Positions 1 to 5,321 of a DNA stretch of 5,823 bases are shown here, one piece after another. Position numbers and translations under genes: made by a program. Under the pieces are notes generated by a model that worked only from the letters and a program-made list of their open reading frames with translations, made no database searches and was not told the origin of the DNA. Origin of the DNA: an uncultured Ardenticatenia bacterium (GTDB lineage: Bacteria; Chloroflexota; Anaerolineae; Promineifilales; Promineifilaceae); assembly GCA_937858165.1 (NCBI GenBank), contig CALLZA010000926.1, positions 1 through 5,823 on the forward strand, in the 5' to 3' direction. Numbering within the stretch: the first letter of the stretch is position 1; the number at the start of each line of letters is the position of its first letter.

Positions 1-65
1 TCGTCTGTCTACTTTTTACTGTCTACTCCCCTCGTCCTCGTTTCTTTGATGCGTTTTTTTTTTTT
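1..65. other. Non-genomic contig-end junk with T12 run
   Basis: This is a pyrimidine-rich stretch ending in twelve T (54-65) directly in front of the P5 end of an Illumina adapter. On the reverse strand the order is insert, transposon end, index, P5, poly-A, then random-looking bases. That is what a sequencing read gives when it runs past the end of a short library molecule. It carries no coding or regulatory signal and should be trimmed. The T run and its position are seen directly; the read-through explanation is inference. Confidence 0.85.
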
Positions 66-135
66 AATGATCCGGCGACCACCGAGATCTACACTAGATC
101 GCTCGTCGGCAGCGTCAGATGTGTATAAGAGACAG
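66..135 (+). other. Illumina Nextera P5/i5 adapter contamination
   Basis: Bases 66-94 match the P5 flow-cell primer except for one mismatch (C instead of A at 72). Bases 95-102 read TAGATCGC, which matches the i5 index S501/N501 from memory. Bases 103-116 are the read-1 linker, and 117-135 (AGATGTGTATAAGAGACAG) are the Tn5 mosaic end. Despite the mosaic end this is not a natural transposon: index and flow-cell sequences never occur together with it in a genome. Reading frames through it produce artificial peptides such as MIRRPPRSTL and MCIRDR, so any protein called with such an N-terminus is chimeric. Confidence 0.98.
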
Positions 136-664
136 GGCCTACGCCCTGTCGGCTATTCGCGGCGTGCCCATCGAGGTGATTATTGCCGTCAACCGGCAGA
201 CGATGGAGTCAATCGCCCTGCTGCAACCGGGCGATACCCTATGCATCCCGCGCATCCTCTACGGCGACACCATCCCGCCCACAGCCGGCCCGTCGCCGAC
301 CCCCTCGCTAACCCCGCCGCCGGGCGGGCCGGCGCTGCTCTACCCGGCTGACGGAGTGGCGTTCGACGCCGACGACGGGCCGATTGTCGTCCAGTGGGTG
401 GCGGTGAAGGACCTGGGCGAGGATGAGTGGTACATGGTCGAGATGCGCGACGTGGACGACCGTGACAGCCTGCCTCACCGCGGCTTCACCCGCGATCAGT
501 CATTGCGCCTGCCTGACGAGTGGCGGCCGAGCGGCGCGGGCCAGCGGCATATGCAGTGGCGGGTCAGCATCGTGGCCGTCACCGGACGGCGCTCCGACGG
601 TGGCTTCATCTACACCTTCCGCGGCACCGCCGGTGCGCCGTCGCACTTCTTCTGGGAAGGCTAA
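136..664 (+). CDS. LysM-domain protein, C-terminal fragment (5' partial)
   Basis: The frame is open from the adapter junction to TAA at 662-664, leaving about 175 genuine residues and no real start codon. The ATG at 119 lies inside the adapter and must not be used. The first ~38 residues (AYALSAIRGVPIEVIIAVNR ... LLQPGDTLCIP) match the second half of a LysM domain, a ~45-residue peptidoglycan/chitin-binding module. A Pro/Thr/Ser-rich linker follows (about 251-340). Then comes a ~105-residue beta-rich module starting LLYPADG, with W/Y-rich strands (VVQWVAVKDL, EWYMVEMRD, MQWRVSIVAV) resembling the Ig/fibronectin-like C-termini of Chloroflexota LysM proteins. The role is inferred to be a cell-envelope or exported protein; the missing N-terminus would hold any signal peptide, further LysM repeats or enzymatic domain. 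It converges on the MBL gene, and the stop is 7 bases before a perfect inverted repeat. Confidence 0.85.
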
Positions 665-671
665 GAGTAAA

Positions 672-744
672 AGCAACCACAGATTACACAGATTTCACAG
701 ATTACCAGAGGCAATCTGTGAAATCTGTGTAATCTGTGGTTGCT
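672..744. repeat. Perfect 32-bp inverted repeat, CACAGATT type; likely bidirectional terminator
   Basis: Left arm 672-703 and right arm 713-744 are exact reverse complements, with a 9-base spacer (704-712). Each arm contains three tandem 9-mers of CACAGATTA/T (left arm 678-686, 687-695, 696-704, the last unit ending one base into the spacer). It fills the gap between two convergent genes: it begins 7 bases after the LysM gene stop, and its right end overlaps the first two bases of the MBL gene stop triplet (743-745). Transcripts from either side would fold into a very long hairpin, suggesting termination or 3'-end protection. No clear U tract follows, so intrinsic termination is an inference. 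Confidence 0.93.
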
Positions 745-1378
745 ATTCTTGTAGGAACGGGTTCATTCGCCGTTCGTCGCCGATCGTCGTCGCCGGGCCG
801 TGGCCGGACAGGACGACCGTCTCGTCCGGCAGCGGCAGCAGCTTGTCGCGGATGCTGCTCATGAGCAACTCGTAGTCGCCGCCGGGCAAGTCCGTCCGGC
901 CGATGCTGCCCTGGAACAGCACGTCACCGTCGAACACGACGCCGTCCTGCGGTAGATGGAAGCAGACGTGACCGGGAGCGTGGCCGGGCGTGAACAAGAC
1001 CACCGGCCGCAACTCCCCAATCGCCAGCACATCCCCTTCGGCCAGCGGGTGGTCGGCTGGCGGCGGTGCGTCAACGTGGATGCCCCACAGCGCCGCGGCG
1101 GCCGTGGCCCGCGCCAGCATCGGCCCGGCGTCGGGGTGGGCGTAGATGGGCGCATCGGTCAGTTCCTTCAGCTCGGCCAGCCCGCCGACGTGGTCGAAGT
1201 GGCTGTGGGTCAGCAGAATGTGGCTGATCGTCCAACCGCGCTGCGTGGCCTGGGCCAGAATGGCGCGGCCGTCCCACGCCGGATCGATCACCGCTGCCTG
1301 CTGTGTCACCGTGCAGGCCATGAGATAGCAGTTCGTCTGCAACGGGCCGAGTGGTAGTTGAATCACACTGAGTGTCAT
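743..1378 (-). CDS. MBL-fold metallo-hydrolase, glyoxalase II-like (YcbL-type)
   Basis: This is a 211-residue soluble protein with the full metal-binding signature of the metallo-beta-lactamase superfamily. It has THSHFDH at 57-63 (H58, H60, D62, H63), TPGHAPGH at 130-137 (H133), FDGDVLF with bridging Asp D152, and SGHGPATTIGDE with H193. The N-terminus (LPLGPLQTNCYL) and these motifs match short hydroxyacylglutathione hydrolase-like proteins such as YcbL, which bind two metal ions and hydrolyse thioesters such as S-lactoylglutathione. It lacks the C-terminal glutathione-binding helices of full ~250-residue glyoxalase II, so the natural thiol substrate is uncertain. No signal peptide is visible, so it should be cytoplasmic. 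The ATG at 1378 has an AGAGG ribosome site (1384-1388) five bases upstream, supporting this start. A solo 9-nt repeat array sits 23-50 bases upstream. Confidence 0.95.
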   Translation of the reverse strand: MTLSVIQLPLGPLQTNCYLMACTVTQQAAVIDPAWDGRAILAQATQRGWTISHILLTHSHFDHVGGLAELKELTDAPIYAHPDAGPMLARATAAAALWGIHVDAPPPADHPLAEGDVLAIGELRPVVLFTPGHAPGHVCFHLPQDGVVFDGDVLFQGSIGRTDLPGGDYELLMSSIRDKLLPLPDETVVLSGHGPATTIGDERRMNPFLQE

Positions 1379-1401
1379 AGGTGCCTCTGGAAGAATGAAA
1401 C

Positions 1402-1428
1402 CATAGATTACACAGATTACACAGAGTT
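1402..1428 (+). repeat. Solo array of three 9-mers, CACAGATTA type
   Basis: Three consecutive 9-base units are visible: CATAGATTA (1402-1410), CACAGATTA (1411-1419) and CACAGAGTT (1420-1428). They belong to the same family as the arms at 672-744, but no inverted partner is nearby. The array lies in the leader of the MBL gene, upstream of its ribosome site. Read in the direction of that gene it gives TGTAATCTATGGTTTC, nearly identical to the array before the threonine dehydrogenase. Confidence 0.85.
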
Positions 1429-1456
1429 AAGAGGCTCATGCCTGGGTGATAAGAGT

Positions 1457-1555
1457 AAGAACCTCACGCAAAGATCGCGAAGGGCGCAAAGAACGCCAAG
1501 AAGAGGTTTCTTTTAGCGCTCTTGGCGTCCTTCGCGATCTTTGCGTGAGGTTCTT
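1457..1555. repeat. Inverted repeat of 9-mers, CGCAAAG type, behind the transporter gene
   Basis: Arms 1457-1483 and 1529-1555 are perfectly complementary over 27 bases, and a further 8 bases (1493-1500 with 1521-1528) pair inside. The left arm is four 9-mers: CACGCAAAG (1465-1473), ATCGCGAAG, GGCGCAAAG and AACGCCAAG (to 1500). The right arm, on the other strand, also holds four units (CACGCAAAG, ATCGCGAAG, GACGCCAAG, AGCGCTAAA), so only the outer two are identical. It begins two bases after the stop of the transporter gene (minus strand), consistent with a 3'-end hairpin or terminator that would insulate the MBL gene. Confidence 0.92.
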
Positions 1556-1557
1556 TC

Positions 1558-2883
1558 TTATATCTGTCCAACTTGGGGTGCGCCGAAGAGGGGCAGATCG
1601 GCCGGCAGGGCGGCACGGGTGCGCCAGGTCAGATAGACCATCTCGGCCAGTGACGCCAGATTGAGCGCCAGCGCGGCCGTCGGCAGCCCCGGCCACGTCT
1701 GTCGCAGGCCGAATAGCAGTGTTGCCCCCGTCACCGCCAGATTGATGGCCATACCCACGTTCACGTCGCGCGTGTGGCGGCCGTGGATGAGCAGACCGCG
1801 CAGCCACGACGTCAGCACCGCCAGCGCCGGGAATAGCAGGAAGAGCGACAGGCTCGACAGGGCCAACTCCCCCACGTCCGGCGTCATGTCCTGCACGCGG
1901 AAGACGTAGAACTCGGCCAGCGGTGTCAGGGTAAAGACGGCCGTGGCCGCCGTCACCGCGCCGACCAGGGTGAAGCTGAAGCGCCGCAAGGGGCCGAAGG
2001 TGTTGCGGTCGCGGTGGAGGGCGATGATAACCTCCGGCAGGGCCAGCGCGGCGGCGCGGGCCATCAGCAGAATCTGGAACAGAATGGGCCAGGCGGCCAG
2101 CGACTCCGTCGGCCGGTCGAGCCGCGCCAGACTGGACGTCACCAGCGGTTGCATGAGCAGCACCAGCAACGACGTGGCCGCCAGTGGCAGATGGAAGGAG
2201 AGCAGGGCGCGATAGGTCAGCGGCGGGCCATCGGCCGCCGGCCCGCCAGCGGCCAGTTCGCCGCGCAGCACGGGCCGGACAGCCAGCGTGGCGAAGGCGG
2301 CCTCGGCCAGCACTCCAGCCATGAGGGCCAGCGCACCGATGATCACCCCTGGCCAGCGCCCCCACACGGCCAGCACGGCCACTGTACCGCCGGAGGCCAG
2401 CAGGCGGACGGCCGTGCCCCAGGCGATGCTGCGGGTGCGATTGAAGCGGATGAGGATGCCTTGCAGGAAGCGCCGCCAGCCGATGGCCGCGCTCCAGAAG
2501 ATCATGATCTGCATCCCCGGTCGCACCCAGCGGGCGATCTCGTCCGGCACATCGAGCAGGCCGGGCACGATGGCATCGAACAAAGGCGTATAGCCGACCA
2601 GAATGGCGATGGCGGTCAGGATAAGGCACAGGTGGATGGTGAAGCGCCGCATCAGGAGATACGACGCATGGTCGCGCACCAAGGCGGTGGAGGTCGCCAG
2701 CAGGTTGATGATCGGGCTTTCGATGGTGACCGACAGGCTGTTGACAATGCCCATCGCCGCCAGCATGATGACCTCATCGGGCAGGCGGTTGATGGCCGCG
2801 GCGATGAGCGGGCCTTCGGCCGTCATCAGCAGCCAACTGGCGAACAGGGGCAGCCAAAACCAGAAGATGTCGCGTTGGCGCAT
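1558..2883 (-). CDS. ANK/MATE-like polytopic membrane transporter (MOP superfamily)
   Basis: This is a 441-residue, very hydrophobic protein with about twelve membrane spans in two halves. Approximate spans are 8-30, 39-67, 82-105, 120-142, 155-172, 177-200, 228-250, 262-286, 302-325, 338-362, 374-392 and 398-418. A short Gly/Pro-rich loop at 205-222 joins the halves. The N-terminal stretch (FWLPLFASWLLMTAEGPLIA, then ESPIINLLATSTALVRD and RRFLQGILIRFNRTR) resembles prokaryotic relatives of the progressive ankylosis protein ANKH, which sit near MATE and polysaccharide flippases. Animal ANKH exports ATP, citrate or pyrophosphate; the substrate of bacterial members is unknown to me, so none is assigned. 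ATG at 2883 begins MRQRDIFWFW, with GGAG nine bases upstream. A divergent spacer separates it from the threonine dehydrogenase, and an inverted repeat follows its stop. A generic MATE-family exporter is the alternative reading. Confidence 0.85.
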   Translation of the reverse strand: MRQRDIFWFWLPLFASWLLMTAEGPLIAAAINRLPDEVIMLAAMGIVNSLSVTIESPIINLLATSTALVRDHASYLLMRRFTIHLCLILTAIAILVGYTPLFDAIVPGLLDVPDEIARWVRPGMQIMIFWSAAIGWRRFLQGILIRFNRTRSIAWGTAVRLLASGGTVAVLAVWGRWPGVIIGALALMAGVLAEAAFATLAVRPVLRGELAAGGPAADGPPLTYRALLSFHLPLAATSLLVLLMQPLVTSSLARLDRPTESLAAWPILFQILLMARAAALALPEVIIALHRDRNTFGPLRRFSFTLVGAVTAATAVFTLTPLAEFYVFRVQDMTPDVGELALSSLSLFLLFPALAVLTSWLRGLLIHGRHTRDVNVGMAINLAVTGATLLFGLRQTWPGLPTAALALNLASLAEMVYLTWRTRAALPADLPLFGAPQVGQI

Positions 2884-2960
2884 GGGTGTCGTCTCCGGGG
2901 CGTTGCACCGGCGACTTTAGCAGACGCGCCCACTTCCGGTACAATTCACACCGCAACACG

Positions 2961-2969
2961 AGTATAGCA
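2961..2969 (-). promoter_or_regulatory. Candidate extended -10 promoter for the transporter gene
   Basis: On the minus strand this reads TGCTATACT, which fits the extended -10 form TGnTATAAT with one change. Transcription would start near 2954, giving a leader of about 70 bases. There is no good -35 box: the matching position, about 2985-2990, reads TGCGGA and lies inside the arm of the neighbouring inverted repeat. Extended -10 promoters can work without a -35. The motif is seen; promoter activity is inference. Confidence 0.4.
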
Positions 2970-2981
2970 CAGGACAGATGA

Positions 2982-3048
2982 TGATCCGCAGATTGGGCAG
3001 ATTAAGCAGAGTTGGAAGAACCTTTCAATCTGCCCACTCTGCGGATCA
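2982..3048. repeat. Inverted repeat of 9-mers, GCAGATT type
   Basis: Arm 2982-3003 pairs with 3027-3048 at 21 of 22 positions (mismatch 2993/3037), around a 23-base loop. The left side is 9-base units CGCAGATTG (2987-2995), GGCAGATTA (2996-3004) and AGCAGAGTT (3005-3013); the right side, on the other strand, holds CGCAGAGTG and GGCAGATTG. It lies between divergent genes, not behind a stop codon, so a terminator role for a flanking gene is unlikely here. It could affect the promoters or leader of either neighbour. Confidence 0.9.
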
Positions 3049-3056
3049 CCCCTCTT

Positions 3057-3084
3057 GAATCTGTGAAATCGGTGTAATCTGTGG
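3057..3084 (-). repeat. Solo array of three 9-mers, CACAGATT type
   Basis: On the minus strand the units are CACAGATTA, CACCGATTT and CACAGATTC. The plus-strand sequence differs by one base (3071) from the right arm at 713-741. It ends about 30 bases before the threonine dehydrogenase start codon. It has the same orientation relative to its downstream gene as the solo array before the MBL gene. Confidence 0.87.
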
Positions 3085-3114
3085 TTTCCCATTCACATCC
3101 CAGGAGCGTAACCC

Positions 3115-4140
3115 ATGCGCAAGAAAGCGATTCTGATCACCGGCGCGTCGGGCGAGATCGGCCAGGCGCTCATCAGCAACCTGGCCGAGAGTTCGCCGCT
3201 GCCCATTCTGACCCTCGACCTGCACCCCATCCCGCCGGAGTTGGCGGCGCTATGTAGCCACGTGCCCGGCGACATCCTCGACCAGAAGCTGTTGGCGCGG
3301 CTGGTGACGGAGTACGACTTCGAGATCATCTTCCATCTGGCGGCGCTGCTGTCCACGCGCAGCGAGTTCTCGCCGGAACTGGCCCACCAGGTCAACGTTG
3401 ACGGCACGCTGGCTCTTCTGCAAGTGGCCGCCGAGCAGTCGCAGCGGCGCGGCCAACCGGTCAGCTTCATCTTCCCCAGCTCTGTGGCTGCCTATGGCGT
3501 GCCCAACCTCGACGTGAAGGCCCGCGACCGGCGTCTGAAGGAGTGGCAGTGGAACAGCCCCTCGACGATGTACGGCTGCAACAAGCTCTACTGCGAACAA
3601 CTGGGCATCTACTACAGCAAGCACTATCAGCAGCTTTCGGCCAGCCGGCCGGTCATGCTCGACTTCCGCAGCCTGCGCTTCCCCGGCCTCATCAGCGCCT
3701 ACACCGTGCCCTCCGGCGGCACGACCGACTACGGCCCGGAGATGCTCCACGCCGCGGCTCAGGGGCGGCCCTACGCCTGCTTCGTGCGCCCCGACAGTGT
3801 CCTGCCGTTCATGGCCATGCCCGACGCGGTGACGGCCCTGCTGCAACTGGCCGCCGCGCCGGCCGAAAAGCTGACGCGGTCGATCTACAACGTGACCAGT
3901 TTCAGCCTGTCGGCGGCCGACTTCCGCGACCAAGTCATGCGCGCCTTCCCGGAGGCGCAGATCACCTTCGAGCCGGACGTGCGCCGGCAGGGCATCGTCG
4001 ATAGCTGGCCGGCCGAAATGGACGACGAAGCCGCCCGGCGCGACTGGGGCTGGTCGCCGGCTTATGACTTGCAGCGGGCGTTCGACGAGTATCTGGTGCC
4101 CAACATCCGGCAGCGTTACCAGCGGGCAGTAAGGGTCTAA
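3115..4140 (+). CDS. tdh: L-threonine 3-dehydrogenase, SDR/epimerase type
   Basis: This 341-residue extended short-chain dehydrogenase should oxidise L-threonine to 2-amino-3-ketobutyrate with NAD+, the first step of threonine breakdown to glycine and acetyl-CoA, in the cytoplasm. The Rossmann motif GASGEIG is at 10-16, and D35 after strand 2 fits NAD preference. FPSSVAAYG at 120-128 supplies the active-site Ser, and MYGCNK gives the YxxxK pair Y153/K157. Family-specific blocks separate it from sugar epimerases: RSLRFPGLISA (185-195), PSGGTTDYGPEM (199-210), LPFMAMPDAV (230-239), YNVTSFSLSA (258-267) and SWPAEMDDEAARRDWGW (297-313). It is unrelated to the zinc-dependent MDR enzyme also called Tdh in E. 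coli. AGGAG (3102-3106) lies eight bases before the ATG. No 2-amino-3-ketobutyrate CoA ligase gene, its usual partner, is in the window. A structured spacer follows. Confidence 0.94.
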   Translation: MRKKAILITGASGEIGQALISNLAESSPLPILTLDLHPIPPELAALCSHVPGDILDQKLLARLVTEYDFEIIFHLAALLSTRSEFSPELAHQVNVDGTLALLQVAAEQSQRRGQPVSFIFPSSVAAYGVPNLDVKARDRRLKEWQWNSPSTMYGCNKLYCEQLGIYYSKHYQQLSASRPVMLDFRSLRFPGLISAYTVPSGGTTDYGPEMLHAAAQGRPYACFVRPDSVLPFMAMPDAVTALLQLAAAPAEKLTRSIYNVTSFSLSAADFRDQVMRAFPEAQITFEPDVRRQGIVDSWPAEMDDEAARRDWGWSPAYDLQRAFDEYLVPNIRQRYQRAVRV

Positions 4141-4161
4141 GGTGCGCATGGCGGGCGGCCA

Positions 4162-4190
4162 ATGCGGAGTCCGCATCCTCAGATGCGGAC
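4162..4190 (+). terminator. Stem-loop pair downstream of tdh
   Basis: GTCCGCATC (4169-4177), loop CTCA, and GATGCGGAC (4182-4190) form a perfect 9-bp, GC-rich hairpin 28 bases after the tdh stop. An overlapping alternative hairpin pairs ATGCGGA (4162-4168) with TCCGCAT (4170-4176), so the two folds exclude each other. No U tract follows, which weakens a call of intrinsic terminator; it could instead be a 3'-end stabiliser or part of a dispersed repeat. Confidence 0.5.
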
Positions 4191-4207
4191 GGGCGTGGCG
4201 GGAGAAC

Positions 4208-4262
4208 GCGCATCTCGGGAGGCACACTCTGTGTGGCGTCTAACAGGTAGCCGAAGATGCGC
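4208..4262 (+). other. Nested stem-loop in the tdh-CDF spacer
   Basis: GCGCATCT (4208-4215) is complementary to AGATGCGC (4255-4262). Inside it CACAC (4223-4227) pairs with GTGTG (4231-4235). A competing pairing joins GGCGTCTA (4235-4242) to TAGACGCC (4309-4316). With the hairpins on either side, most of this 195-base spacer is self-complementary. No conserved protein is visible in it; a 31-codon frame at 4148-4243 has low-complexity content and no ribosome site. Confidence 0.45.
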
Positions 4263-4272
4263 CAAGATAGGC

Positions 4273-4290
4273 CGTTAGCGACGGCTAACG
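4273..4290 (+). other. Hairpin upstream of the CDF transporter gene
   Basis: CGTTAGC (4273-4279), loop GACG, and GCTAACG (4284-4290) make a perfect 7-bp stem, 45 bases before the transporter start codon. It could act as a leader structure or terminate read-through from tdh, but no U tract follows. The fold is seen; a function is not established. Confidence 0.45.
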
Positions 4291-4335
4291 CCAATGTTGC
4301 GGTTTGAGTAGACGCCCAGCGTTTGCCCTGCGACA

Positions 4336-5253
4336 ATGCAGCCTATGGCTGCCCGCGCCAGACTCACCCGCTACGCCTGGCTGTCCGTCCTGACGGCCGT
4401 CGTCATCATCCTGCTCAAGGTCGGCGCTTACCGGCTGACCGGCTCTATCGGCTTCCTGTCCGACGCGCTGGAGTCTGGGGCCAACATCGTCGCCGCGGTC
4501 ATCACCCTGGTGGCGCTGACCGTCGCCGCCCGACCGCCGGATCGCGAGCATACCTTCGGCCACAGCAAGGCCGAGTACCTGTCGTCGGGCGCGGAAGGGA
4601 CGCTCATTCTGGTGGCGGCCGTGGTGATTGCCGTGCAGGCGGTGCAGCGCCTGCTCGCCCCCCAGCCGTTGGAACAGGTGGGGCTGGGCGTAGCGGTGTC
4701 AGCCGTGGCCGCAGCAATTAACTTCGGCGTGGCGCGGGTTCTGCTGCGCGCCGGGCAGCGCCATCGCTCGGCGGCGCTGACGGCTGACGCCCACCACTTG
4801 CTGACCGACGTCTGGACGTCGCTGGGGGTTATCGTCGCCGTGGCCCTGGTCGGCCTGACCGGCTGGCTGTGGCTCGACCCGGTCATCGGCCTACTGGTTG
4901 CCCTGCAAATCATCCTCACCGGCCTGAAGCTCGTGCGCTTGTCAATCAACGGCCTGCTCGACGCCTCGCTGCCGGCCGACGAGGTGACGCGGCTGACGGG
5001 CGTGCTGGACGGCTATGCGCCGCGCGGCGTGGGCTATCACGCCCTGCGCACGCGACAGGCGGGGGCGCAGCGCTTTGTGTCGTTCCACCTGCTGGTTCCC
5101 GGCTCGTGGAGCGTGCAGCAGGGACACGAACTGCTGGAAGAGATCGAGCGCGACATTCGGCGGCAGCTGGAGCCGGTCAATGTCCTCGGCCACATCGAGC
5201 CCCGCGAGGACCCGGTGTCGTTGGAAGATGACGCACTGTTTCGGGTGGATTGA
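4336..5253 (+). CDS. Cation diffusion facilitator (CDF) family metal transporter
   Basis: This 305-residue inner-membrane protein should export a divalent metal (Zn, Mn, Fe, Co or similar) in exchange for protons, as a dimer. Six spans are visible, near 11-33, 38-63, 83-106, 116-138, 146-174 and 179-202. A ~90-residue cytoplasmic dimerisation domain follows, with H235, H251, H264 and H286. Diagnostic motifs are GFLSDALESGAN in TM2 (39-50), the loop DREHTFGHSKAEY (69-81) and ADAHHLLTD in TM5 (150-158). TM5 provides the usual HxxxD (H154, D158). The matching TM2 positions are E46 and N50 instead of the HxxxD or DxxxD of well-studied zinc members, so metal choice cannot be read from motifs. The ATG at 4336 has no good ribosome site; M4 (4345) is an alternative start. 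The gene stands alone, behind a structured spacer, and converges on the next gene. Confidence 0.95.
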   Translation: MQPMAARARLTRYAWLSVLTAVVIILLKVGAYRLTGSIGFLSDALESGANIVAAVITLVALTVAARPPDREHTFGHSKAEYLSSGAEGTLILVAAVVIAVQAVQRLLAPQPLEQVGLGVAVSAVAAAINFGVARVLLRAGQRHRSAALTADAHHLLTDVWTSLGVIVAVALVGLTGWLWLDPVIGLLVALQIILTGLKLVRLSINGLLDASLPADEVTRLTGVLDGYAPRGVGYHALRTRQAGAQRFVSFHLLVPGSWSVQQGHELLEEIERDIRRQLEPVNVLGHIEPREDPVSLEDDALFRVD

Positions 5254-5293
5254 ACACGCTGTTGGTAGCCAAGCGCTTTGGCGCGGTCGGATG

Positions 5294-5321
5294 AACGCGC
5301 TAACGCGCTCGATTACGAGCG
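5294..5321. repeat. Tandem 8-mer plus short hairpin in convergent gap
   Basis: AACGCGCT occurs twice in tandem (5294-5301 and 5302-5309). Overlapping its end, CGCTCG (5306-5311) pairs with CGAGCG (5316-5321) around loop ATTA, which contains the stop codon of the leftward gene. A weaker 5-bp stem (GCCAA/TTGGC, 5268-5282) sits just downstream of the CDF stop. Together these may end transcription from both sides, but each stem is short and lacks a U tract. Confidence 0.35.

Noticed and set aside
117..135. Tn5 mosaic end that might mark a natural transposon boundary
   Set aside because: It is fused to the Nextera linker, i5 index and P5 primer, so it is library adapter, not a mobile element.
46..351. 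101-codon plus-strand open frame at the left end
   Set aside because: Its first third is adapter translation and the rest is out of frame with the LysM protein.
672..744. CRISPR-like repeats
   Set aside because: The units are contiguous 9-mers arranged as an inverted pair, with no unique spacers of regular length and no cas genes.
1436..2629. 397-codon minus-strand open frame overlapping the transporter
   Set aside because: It is a shifted frame of the same strand with Arg/Ala/Gly-rich, non-membrane translation; the 1558-2883 frame has twelve coherent membrane spans and a start with a ribosome site.
2014..2967. 317-codon plus-strand open frame
   Set aside because: It is antisense to the ANK/MATE-like transporter. 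Its Gln/Gly/His/Arg-rich translation is the usual shadow of a GC-rich hydrophobic gene, and it has no ribosome site or domain.
3055..3080. TTGAAT ... TAATCT promoter for tdh
   Set aside because: The spacing is only 14 bases and both boxes are largely made by the repeat units, so it is not convincing.
3250..4227. 325-codon minus-strand open frame
   Set aside because: It is antisense to the threonine dehydrogenase, which has clear motifs; the antisense translation is rich in His, Arg and Val and shows no family motif.
4148..4243. 31-codon small protein in the tdh-CDF spacer
   Set aside because: There is no ribosome site, the composition is Gly/Arg/Cys-rich, and the DNA is explained by stem-loops.
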